The position numbers and the translations under genes are program-made. Below are positions 18,049 through 24,801 of a stretch of 45,909 nucleotides of DNA, piece by piece. The stretch comes from Myxococcales bacterium UBA1238 (GTDB taxonomy: Bacteria > Myxococcota_A > Bradymonadia > UBA7976 > UBA1532): the NCBI GenBank assembly GCA_002309015.1, contig DBWM01000020.1:15401-61309 (forward strand). Direction: 5' to 3'. Under the pieces are notes generated by a model. The model was not told where the DNA came from. It was given only the letters and a program-made list of their open reading frames with translations, and ran no database searches. Every line of letters starts with the position of its first letter. Position 1 is the stretch's first letter.

Positions 18049-18077
18049 TTGACCTCAAAATCGATTTCGACGATAAC
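18049..18077 (+). promoter_or_regulatory. Promoter of the tRNA-Gln/tRNA-Glu operon
   Basis: TTGACC (18049-18054) and GATAAC (18072-18077) are separated by 17 bp and followed by a GC-rich discriminator (gcgccgcg), a feature of stringently controlled stable-RNA promoters. The rest of 17838-18122 shows no gene. Confidence 0.6.
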
Positions 18078-18122
18078 GCGCCGCGTTGCTACGCACTGAC
18101 CGATGCACGGTAGCTTTTATAT

Positions 18123-18193
18123 TCGGGAATCGTCTAAAGGCAGGACAACGGGTTCTGGCCCCGTCAATCTAGGTTCGAATCCTAGTTCCCGAG
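18123..18193 (+). tRNA. tRNA-Gln (CTG)
   Basis: 71-nt cloverleaf without encoded CCA. Acceptor TCGGGAA/TTCCCGA, D arm GTC...GAC, anticodon stem ACGGG/CCCGT with loop TTCTGGC (anticodon CTG), and T arm CTAGG-TTCGAAT-CCTAG. All stems are perfect. Confidence 0.95.
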
Positions 18194-18200
18194 CTCTCGT

Positions 18201-18272
18201 GACCTGTTCGTCTAGCGGTCAGGACGCCGGCCTCTCACGCCGGTAACATGGGTTCAATTCCCATACAGGTCG
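18201..18272 (+). tRNA. tRNA-Glu (CTC)
   Basis: 72-nt cloverleaf, 7 nt after tRNA-Gln. Acceptor GACCTGT/ACAGGTC, anticodon stem CCGGC/GCCGG with loop CTCTCAC (anticodon CTC), T arm ATGGG-TTCAATT-CCCAT. It is cotranscribed with tRNA-Gln and followed at once by a terminator. Confidence 0.95.
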
Positions 18273-18281
18273 CTTTTTGAA

Positions 18282-18312
18282 AGCCTCTGAGTTCGTCTCA
18301 GGGGCTTTTTTT
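18282..18312 (+). terminator. Intrinsic terminator of the tRNA operon
   Basis: AGCCTCTGAG-ttcgt-CTCAGGGGCT forms a stem with one G-U pair, directly followed by a run of T. Confidence 0.9.
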
Positions 18313-18361
18313 GTATTCAGATCTCTGCGGTTACAGGCCGCAGCTTCGCGCCATCGACGGC

Positions 18362-19039
18362 TTACAGCCGCTCCGCCTCCCCTTCCTCTTCGGCCCGATC
18401 CAAATCCGCCTCGTCGTAAAGATGGCCCATGCGCAGACGCTTGGTCTCCAGATAATGATGGTTGACCGCATTGACCCCCGCAACGATGGGCACGCGCCCC
18501 GTCACCTTCACGCCCGCATTCACCAGCGCATCGATCTTTTGTGGATTATTCGTCAATAAAATCACGGACTTGACGTGCAGCTCGCTGAGGATTTGAGCCG
18601 CGATATCGTATTTTCGCAAATCGTCCGCAAAGCCCAGAAGCCGGTTGGCATCGACCGTATCGGCGCCCTGCTCCTGCAGGTGATAGGCTCGAATCTTGTT
18701 GCCGAGCCCAATGCCGCGCCCTTCCTGCCGCAAATAGATGACGAGTCCCCGTCCCTGCGCCTGAATATATTTGAGCGCGCCGTCGAGCTGGGCCTTGCAA
18801 TCGCATTTTAAAGACGACAGCACCTCGCCCGTAAAGCATTCCGAATGCACGCGCACCGGCAAATCCGTTGCACCATCAAGATCACCCACCGAAATCGCCA
18901 GATGTTCCTTGCCGTCGGCTGCCCGATAAACGCGCACTTCAAATTCGCCGTGCGCTGTCGGCAAATGGGCAAACGCATAAAAACCGCTATTCTCTTGCTC
19001 GTCGATACTCAACGGATTCACCTCCAAAAAGGCGGCCAC
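18362..19039 (-). CDS. ribA: GTP cyclohydrolase II
   Basis: Opens GTP to the diaminopyrimidine that starts riboflavin synthesis. 225 residues, the free-standing form without a RibB domain. The zinc-binding cysteines are in ECFTGEVLSSLKCDCK and the catalytic stretch RQEGRGIGL is intact; the C-terminal GVNAVNHHYLETKRLRMGH matches the family. It lies 33 nt after the NlpC-like gene at the end of a long minus-strand run. No FMN riboswitch is visible upstream. Confidence 0.94.
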   Translation of the reverse strand: MAAFLEVNPLSIDEQENSGFYAFAHLPTAHGEFEVRVYRAADGKEHLAISVGDLDGATDLPVRVHSECFTGEVLSSLKCDCKAQLDGALKYIQAQGRGLVIYLRQEGRGIGLGNKIRAYHLQEQGADTVDANRLLGFADDLRKYDIAAQILSELHVKSVILLTNNPQKIDALVNAGVKVTGRVPIVAGVNAVNHHYLETKRLRMGHLYDEADLDRAEEEGEAERL

Positions 19040-19072
19040 TTTAAGCGCAATGCGCCCGTCGTCAACGGTTTG

Positions 19073-19867
19073 CTAATCGAGCAGCGTGCCAACCGCCAAA
19101 ATCAGCTCGCCCGCCAGATAAGCGCTCCCCCTGGGATCGCCCGGCTGCGGCACGCGCAAAAAACTGTTGACGATGCGATCTTTTTCGCGCCTCACATGGG
19201 GTTTTGTAGGATCGGCCCACACCGTCTGCACCTGCCCCGAAAGCGCCACCACGAGCTCGCAGGCCGATCCCTGGCAAGCCTTGACGATACCCAAAGCAGG
19301 CGAAAGCGACGGCTCAAAAAACACCAGATCCCCCGAACGCCACTGGCTATCCCTCGCGCGCACCAGGCAATATAAAGCGCCTACCGTCAACTGTTTTTCG
19401 GGTTTTGTGGCGAGGTGAACCGTTTCAAAAACCTTGCGCACCAGATCCAAATCGCCGACTGCCTGACCGTTCTTTTGCTTGAGCAGCGTTTCCATCGCCC
19501 GTCGAAGGAGTGCCCGTCGATCGACCGCCAATTCCACATCGCCGTCGGTCTGAACCCTCTTTGCATCGGGGTGGGATGTGCAGCGATAAGGGCTCGAAGT
19601 GGTCGTTTTTGATGGATTTTTGGTCTCCTGAGGCGGTTTTGAAGCCTGCGTTTTGGCATCGTTTTTTGAAGTCGCTTTTGAAGCAGGTTTTGAAGCGGAC
19701 TTCGAAGAAGGTTGAGTTTTGCGCTTCTGAGGCTTTGGGCGAGACGCATTCTGTTCCGACATGCCCGCCGCGATGAGGGGATGACTGATCGGCTCAAGGG
19801 ATTCTGCAGATCCAGGCGCAGCCCCCCATAAAAATGCCGTAACTCCGCTCGCCAGAAGCCATTTCAT
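19073..19867 (-). CDS. Exported protein, possible degenerate NlpC/P60-like domain
   Basis: 264 residues with a signal peptide (about 1-21, ending GSAES). A Lys/Ser/Thr-rich linker (about 40-90) full of SK, PK and TK pairs leads to a C-terminal domain. That domain has SGDLVFFEP and a later GIVKACQG, reminiscent of the GDLVFF strand of NlpC/P60 or CHAP peptidoglycan hydrolases. The usual catalytic DCSG is not seen, so catalysis is doubtful. It starts 9 nt after the tsaE stop with no clear ribosome site, which suggests coupled translation. The basic linker could contact the cell wall. The family call is weak. Confidence 0.6.
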   Translation of the reverse strand: MKWLLASGVTAFLWGAAPGSAESLEPISHPLIAAGMSEQNASRPKPQKRKTQPSSKSASKPASKATSKNDAKTQASKPPQETKNPSKTTTSSPYRCTSHPDAKRVQTDGDVELAVDRRALLRRAMETLLKQKNGQAVGDLDLVRKVFETVHLATKPEKQLTVGALYCLVRARDSQWRSGDLVFFEPSLSPALGIVKACQGSACELVVALSGQVQTVWADPTKPHVRREKDRIVNSFLRVPQPGDPRGSAYLAGELILAVGTLLD

Positions 19868-19876
19868 GATGCAGCA

Positions 19877-20365
19877 CTAGAGATTCTGCAGGTTACCCGG
19901 CAAATGCTGCAAGAGGGCATCGAGCCAGCGCAGACCCAGCCCCACGCCCAAAAGGCTCACCTCGCGCCCCTCATCTTTGGGCTCCAGGCGAATCCAAAGC
20001 GCGTTTTGAGGCACCACACTGGGCAGCCTTGTAGGCCATTCCACCAGCGAAACCCCCTGCACGCCGATGAGCTCATCGAGCCCCAGACCGAGCGCTTCGT
20101 CTTCATCGCTGATGCGGTATAAATCGACGTGATAAAACGACAGGCGACCTTCGTAACTCTGTAAGATCGCGAAAGTAGGGCTGTTTACGCGAGAAGGCGG
20201 AATGCCCAGACCTTCGGCCAGTCCCTGCGCCAGGCAGGTTTTCCCCGCCCCCAAATCGCCCAAAGCGGCGATCACGTCGCCCTCGGCTGCAGTCTCACCC
20301 AAAGCTTTGCCCAGAGCGTGGGTTGCGTCGGCATCGGGCAAATAAAATCGCGTCAAATCAGGCAT
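19877..20365 (-). CDS. tsaE: tRNA threonylcarbamoyladenosine biosynthesis ATPase TsaE
   Basis: Small ATPase that supports the TsaB-TsaD complex making t6A37 in ANN-decoding tRNAs. 162 residues. The P-loop is GDLGAGKT; SPTFAILQSY, HVDLYR and VEWPTR are diagnostic. It overlaps the Nudix gene by 8 bp. Neither tsaB nor tsaD is in the window. Confidence 0.94.
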   Translation of the reverse strand: MPDLTRFYLPDADATHALGKALGETAAEGDVIAALGDLGAGKTCLAQGLAEGLGIPPSRVNSPTFAILQSYEGRLSFYHVDLYRISDEDEALGLGLDELIGVQGVSLVEWPTRLPSVVPQNALWIRLEPKDEGREVSLLGVGLGLRWLDALLQHLPGNLQNL

Positions 20366-20765
20366 TTTCTCGCCTCAAGCGTTCCAGAACCGGCCGATCG
20401 GGCTTCGGCATCGGCAATTGCAGCAGCTCGTCGAGCCCGATCCAGCGAAATGCGTAAACTTCCTTTTGCACCGGCTCGCCTGAAAGCCAATGGCAGCGGT
20501 AAGTCAGCATAATCACTTCAAATTTTTCGCAAACATCGTGGCCTGTGGCAAAGACATCGCCCACTTCCACTTCGATGCCGAGCTCCTCGCGAAGCTCCCT
20601 GTGAAGCGCTTCCTCCGGCGCCTCGCCAGGTTCCACTTTGCCGCCCGGAAACTCCCATTGAAGGGCCAGGTGATCGCCGGGCCTGCGCTGCGCGATCAAA
20701 AAGCGCTCCGACGGCAACCCATCGTCTATCAAACCCGCAACCACCAAAATGCGCGGAAGGCTCAA
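20358..20765 (-). CDS. MutT-type Nudix hydrolase
   Basis: Hydrolyses a nucleoside diphosphate-linked substrate, probably an oxidised or damaged (d)NTP. The Nudix box GGKVEPGEAPEEALHRELREELGIE is complete. I place the start at a TTG (20765) that overlaps the stop of the preceding small gene (TTGA) with AGGG upstream, giving 135 residues that begin with the first beta strand (SLPRILVVAGLI). A start at 20846 would add 27 residues and overlap that gene by 85 bp. The 3' end overlaps tsaE. Confidence 0.85.
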   Translation of the reverse strand: MSLPRILVVAGLIDDGLPSERFLIAQRRPGDHLALQWEFPGGKVEPGEAPEEALHRELREELGIEVEVGDVFATGHDVCEKFEVIMLTYRCHWLSGEPVQKEVYAFRWIGLDELLQLPMPKPDRPVLERLRRENA

Positions 20766-21043
20766 CTGCGGAACCCTGCCCTGGGGCCCTTGTGCCCGTT
20801 GCGATCGCTCCATTTGATGCCGCAAATCTGATCGTATGGCAGGCACCAGCAGGCTTCTTTGCCCTTGAGGGTGATGAACGCTTCGCCCAGTTCGGCAGAT
20901 TCGATGCGCCCCAGGGGGATCGGCCCGTTTGCAGAGGAGATCAGCAAAAACAGTTGCGTATCTTCTGAAGCCGTCACCTGAGCGCCTTCAAGCTTGACGT
21001 CAGGCTGCGCCTTCAACATTTGTTCGAGCATCTCTTTGGTCAT
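20762..21043 (-). CDS. Small cytoplasmic protein of unknown function
   Basis: 93 residues, MTKEMLEQMLKAQPDVKL to the stop that overlaps the Nudix start. The middle looks like a small beta-rich fold (TQLFLLISSANGPIPLGRIESAELGEAFITLKG), with a CWC motif and a basic tail. It lies 13 nt after the pseudokinase gene and before Nudix-tsaE, clearly inside the operon, which supports it as a real gene. I do not recognise it. Confidence 0.65.
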   Translation of the reverse strand: MTKEMLEQMLKAQPDVKLEGAQVTASEDTQLFLLISSANGPIPLGRIESAELGEAFITLKGKEACWCLPYDQICGIKWSDRNGHKGPRAGFRS

Positions 21044-21056
21044 GAGAAACCACTTT

Positions 21057-23048
21057 CTATTGCATATTAAACGGGAGAGTGACGCTGTAATTGGAGCCAT
21101 CGAAGGGCGGCACTTTTAAGCCCGAAAGCGCTTGCCGCACGCAGCGATTGCCCTGGGCGGATCCATCGAGCTGCACCTTCAGCAGCGTGCCCGCCGGAAT
21201 GATCGTGAGGCTCACCGTATACGACTTTTTTGAAGGATTCCGCCGGGCTTCCGCCGTCAGGCAGTTTCCTAAGGCGTTGTTTTTACTGGCCAAAATGCGA
21301 TCAAAGGCGGCTCGGTCGAAGGGTTTTCCGGACCCCATATGCATGCCGCGCGCTTCGCTCTGAGCCACCAGGCGATCTTCGCGGGCCAGCTGCCGCGCTT
21401 CCGCCGCCAACTGCCGCTGCACCGCCTCCTGCTTGGCTTTTTGCTGCTTTTCGAGCAATTCCGCTGCGGTTTCGGGCAATTCCTCGGCCAGCGAAATGGA
21501 AGGCAGCGAAGCGGGCAAGATCTCGACCAGGCTGCTTAACCGCGCCTTTTCGGGTTTGGGCTGCAGCGCCTGATAAACCACATAACTGCCCACCGTTCCC
21601 ACGAGCAGCACGATCGCGGTCAGCAGACCGATCCAGAAGATGCGCGTCCGGCGACGGGAGACCGCTTTGGCGTGCGCTTCTTCCTTCTTTTGCGTGCGAT
21701 CCGCCTTTTCGAGCAGCGCATCCGCCAAAAACTCATCAAATTCGGGGAATTCCGAGAGCATCTTGCGCCGCTCGGTCAGGATATCGAACAGCATGCTTTC
21801 GGGCGAAATGCGATCGTCCATCAGCTGACGCAGGATCTCTTCGGTTTTATACGGCCCGAAATCGACGCCATCGCGCGTGACCTGCCAGCGCTCCTGATCC
21901 CCGTCCAGCGCCTTGGGCTTTAACTCGGGCATCATAAAAGGCGTTTTTGCTTTTAAAGACGGGGGGTTCGGTTGACTGGGGATTGGAAAACTTGCGGGCA
22001 CAACGGGCAGAGTCAGCTGGGTATCGGCCGACTCGATGGTTGAACTGATGCTGAGCTGCACATCCTGCGCTGCGCCCTTCATGACCGCGCCCGAGCAGCT
22101 TTCCAGCGCCTCAGAGAGCGCGCGCTTGACAGGCTTTGGGGCCATAAAGGCGTTCGGATGGGCATCGTCGAGAATGCGGCGCAACACGTCCCCCAAATCG
22201 GGAGAAAACATGCGCGCAATATCTGCGTAAGCCTGAGAAATTTCAGGAGGAAACGGCTTTCCTGTCAGCAGGCAATAGAGGATCACCCCCAAAGCATAAA
22301 TATCGTCCCGGGCGGTAATCTCGTTTGTGGGCAAAGCATTTGCAGGCAGGCAGGGCGCATCCCATACGCTCAGGCTGGCGCGCCTTGAAACCAAATCTTT
22401 GCGCAATTCGCCCATGCCAAAATCGGCAATCTTTACGCGACCTTCGCGCGTTAGAAGCACCACAGACGGACGCAGCGTGCCGTGATGCATCGACACCGAA
22501 TCGAGCACGTTACAAAGATGCGCGATCACGTTGTAGGCGCCGTGAAGCGAAAAATGCTTGCCAAGCTGCGCCTTTTCTTCGAAGAGCTGCACCAGGTTCG
22601 CGCCGTCGATCCATTCCTGGGCGATGTAGCGCGGTTTGCCCTTGCTCTCCTTCCCCATCCCAAAAATCGACACCACGTTTTTATGCGAGATGGCCGACGC
22701 GGCTTTAATGGAAGCGAGCAGACGTTCGGTGGCCGCCGTTTCGACCGCCACATTGGGATTCAGCATTAAAAGCGCGATCTTACGGCCCGTTCGCTCATCG
22801 ACCGCCCGGTAAGTTGAACCCACCACATCTTCGCGAAGACGCTCGTCGATCACAAAACGGTTGCCGACTTTTTCGCCTTGCTTAAACCGGAACGACCCCT
22901 GAGCCCCTCGACTCGCCCCTTCTTCCTGTGAAGCTGGAACGCTCTCCACCGAAGTTTCTCCTGCACAGCCATCGCACGTCCAACCTTCGCGTGCGCTATC
23001 CGTTTCTAGCCTGAACGCAGCGAAGGCGCAAGCAAAGCCAACTCGCAT
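21057..23048 (-). CDS. Kinase-fold (pseudokinase) membrane protein with GYF_2-like and AgmX/PglI-type domains
   Basis: About 663 residues. Order: a short N-terminal part with CDGC; a Hanks-type kinase fold (about 62-330); a GYF_2-like domain (WQVTRDGVDFGPYKTEEILRQL) near 395-450; one membrane helix (FWIGLLTAIVLLVGTVGSYVVY); a coiled coil; and a C-terminal AgmX/PglI TonB-like domain (SYTVSLTIIPAGTLLKVQL). Catalytic residues are lost: the beta-3 Lys is Leu (IALLML), and the HRDxKPxN loop reads HGTLRPSV. DFG (209-211) and the DIYALG helix remain. So it probably signals by binding, not phosphorylation. The ATG overlaps the upstream lipoprotein stop (TGATG). Confidence 0.8.
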   Translation of the reverse strand: MRVGFACAFAAFRLETDSAREGWTCDGCAGETSVESVPASQEEGASRGAQGSFRFKQGEKVGNRFVIDERLREDVVGSTYRAVDERTGRKIALLMLNPNVAVETAATERLLASIKAASAISHKNVVSIFGMGKESKGKPRYIAQEWIDGANLVQLFEEKAQLGKHFSLHGAYNVIAHLCNVLDSVSMHHGTLRPSVVLLTREGRVKIADFGMGELRKDLVSRRASLSVWDAPCLPANALPTNEITARDDIYALGVILYCLLTGKPFPPEISQAYADIARMFSPDLGDVLRRILDDAHPNAFMAPKPVKRALSEALESCSGAVMKGAAQDVQLSISSTIESADTQLTLPVVPASFPIPSQPNPPSLKAKTPFMMPELKPKALDGDQERWQVTRDGVDFGPYKTEEILRQLMDDRISPESMLFDILTERRKMLSEFPEFDEFLADALLEKADRTQKKEEAHAKAVSRRRTRIFWIGLLTAIVLLVGTVGSYVVYQALQPKPEKARLSSLVEILPASLPSISLAEELPETAAELLEKQQKAKQEAVQRQLAAEARQLAREDRLVAQSEARGMHMGSGKPFDRAAFDRILASKNNALGNCLTAEARRNPSKKSYTVSLTIIPAGTLLKVQLDGSAQGNRCVRQALSGLKVPPFDGSNYSVTLPFNMQ

Positions 23049-23485
23049 CAAAACGTCAGCGCATCAGCCGGGGCGGGACGTTCTCCCGAATGCAGCAAAT
23101 CCACGCGCCATTCGTTCTCTTCCTTTTGAAGCGCAAACCGCCAGGGCCGGCCTCCAAGGCTGCCTTCCACCACGCAATCTTCCGCAGATGCCGAAACCAA
23201 ATGCGGATGTGCGGTCACAGCCTTTTCAAAAATCCAGTCAGGGCGCACCGCTAATCGCTCGATCACCTGGGATTTGGGAGCATCGGGTGGCAATCCCAGC
23301 TGCCTGGCCAAAGACGCGCGGCTTTCAACGGTGCATCCGTCAAACAAAACGCCGGTCTGACCGCTGTGCACCGCGTAAACGAATCGTTCAACTGCTTGAA
23401 TTTCGGGCGTTTTTTGATTCGATCGGCAACCAGTGCAAAGAAACGCCACAAGCAGGGCAAAAGCTGATAAATGAGGCTTCAACAT
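23048..23485 (-). CDS. Small lipoprotein, NTF2-like repeat family member (tentative)
   Basis: 144 residues from the ATG at 23485, chosen because it gives a clean lipoprotein signal (MLKPHLSAFALLVAFLCTGC). Upstream GTG and ATG starts at 23557 and 23527 would bury the signal. The mature part (AVERFVYAVHSGQTGVLFDG then a beta-rich C-terminus) resembles small DUF4878/NTF2-like lipoproteins. It is the first gene of the pseudokinase-Nudix-tsaE-ribA run and is divergent from a similar lipoprotein. Ligand unknown. Confidence 0.65.
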   Translation of the reverse strand: MLKPHLSAFALLVAFLCTGCRSNQKTPEIQAVERFVYAVHSGQTGVLFDGCTVESRASLARQLGLPPDAPKSQVIERLAVRPDWIFEKAVTAHPHLVSASAEDCVVEGSLGGRPWRFALQKEENEWRVDLLHSGERPAPADALTF

Positions 23486-23566
23486 GCGCGCGATGGTGCA
23501 GAGTTGATGTGCGAGAAGCAACCCCATCGAACCGAACTTCTCTTTTTTTAAGGTCACACAAAGCAG

Positions 23567-24214
23567 ATGCGTTGTCTTCCTTCCCTCTTTTCGGCGTTAT
23601 TGATGTTTGGAGCTTTCGGTTGTGACGAGAATCTCGACCCCGCAACCCCCGAAGGCGCCCTTCGCCGCGTGCGGGACGCGGTGATCAAAAAAGACGCCAG
23701 CGAGCTTTTGGCTTGCTCCACGGTGCATACCAACGAGCTTTTGGCTCAATTGCAGACGATGATTCAGGAACAGCGCACCGCCATCGAGGAAAAATACCCG
23801 CCGGAGCATCAGGATGCGGCGCGTCTGGCCTATCCTCAGGGCATCTTTGAAGCGCGCGATTCCATTGAACTTTTTACCATTTTGACCCAAAAGGCGATGA
23901 GCGAACTGGGCTCGCCGGAAGGCATCCGCTCGGGCTTTCGCTCGCAGGGCTCACCGCTTTCCTCCAACCCCAGCCAGAAGCTGTTCACCACCAAAGCGGG
24001 CGAAAACATCGAGTTTGTGCTCGAAGACGGCAAATGGAAGACCAACATCTTTGAAACGGCCCTCTCGCAAAATGTGCAACGACTACAGGTGAACCAGGAA
24101 ACCCTCGAAAAAAACCTCAAGGTATTTGAGGAGTTAAAGCGAAGGGCTGAGCCGGGTACACCAGAGGAAGCGGCTCCAGGGTCAGCACCGGACGCCAACG
24201 CCGCAGGGCGCTAG
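23567..24214 (+). CDS. Lipoprotein of unknown function, distant paralogue of the divergent neighbour
   Basis: 215 residues with a signal ending FGAFGC. After the cysteine, TPEGALRRVRDAVIKKDASELLACSTVHTNELLAQL can be laid against TPEIQAVERFVYAVHSGQTGVLFDGCTVESRASLARQL of the divergent lipoprotein. The rest is helical, with a strand pair (IEFVLEDGKWKTNIF) typical of NTF2-like folds. The last 30 residues are Pro/Ala/Gly-rich and overlap the convergent gene by 98 bp. Only 81 bp separate the two divergent starts. Confidence 0.7.
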   Translation: MRCLPSLFSALLMFGAFGCDENLDPATPEGALRRVRDAVIKKDASELLACSTVHTNELLAQLQTMIQEQRTAIEEKYPPEHQDAARLAYPQGIFEARDSIELFTILTQKAMSELGSPEGIRSGFRSQGSPLSSNPSQKLFTTKAGENIEFVLEDGKWKTNIFETALSQNVQRLQVNQETLEKNLKVFEELKRRAEPGTPEEAAPGSAPDANAAGR

Positions 24215-24671
24215 GACCTACACCTTTCACATTCAAAATCGCATCGATCGACATAAACGGCTGCGCTTCCACCAGACGCTGCGCTGTTTTGGGACCTAAC
24301 CCGTCGATTTGCTGCAAATCCTCAGCGGTCGCACGATTCAAATCCAAAGGCAGCCCAAGCTGAAGCCTCACATCTGCGGGCAATGGGCGCACAGCCGCAA
24401 AACAGAGCTCGCCTTCCGTCAGCACCGCCTCATCGCCCTGATGCAAATCTTCGAGCAGCACGCAATCCCCCAAAGCCGCCTGCAAAGTTTCGAGGGAGCA
24501 GGTCAAAAGGCGCGGCAGCCCCGGCTTCTGGATCCCTACAAAGCCGTCACAAGTGGAAGCTTCAGGCTCAGCTGTTTTCGTCCAAAGGGGAAAAAGCGCC
24601 GCCAGCACCAAAAGCAGCAGCGCCCAAATCACCGAATGCATCGACATCGCAGGCACCTCTTTTTTCGCCAT
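24117..24671 (-). CDS. Membrane-anchored helix-hairpin-helix (ComEA-like) protein
   Basis: 184 residues from the ATG at 24671 (MAKKEVPAMSMHS). One N-terminal membrane helix (VIWALLLLVLAALFPLW) is followed by a cysteine-containing periplasmic part and a paired helix-hairpin-helix domain (LDLNRATAEDLQQIDGLGPKTAQRLVEAQPF...LNVKGVGPSALRRW). This matches the ComEA family, whose members bind incoming double-stranded DNA during competence. No other competence gene is in the window. A longer reading from 24878 has no family support. Its last 98 bp overlap the convergent lipoprotein gene. Confidence 0.75.
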   Translation of the reverse strand: MAKKEVPAMSMHSVIWALLLLVLAALFPLWTKTAEPEASTCDGFVGIQKPGLPRLLTCSLETLQAALGDCVLLEDLHQGDEAVLTEGELCFAAVRPLPADVRLQLGLPLDLNRATAEDLQQIDGLGPKTAQRLVEAQPFMSIDAILNVKGVGPSALRRWRPVLTLEPLPLVYPAQPFALTPQIP

Positions 24672-24801
24672 CCGCCAGAGATCATCGGCACGGATCGGGA
24701 GTTGTTGCGCCAGCGGTGTAAAAATGCGCGAATTTGGCGTATGCAAAGCAAAGCAAACCCGCTTAAGGTCGGGCCGCATCGCCCTACTGAAGGAAGGCTT
24801 C

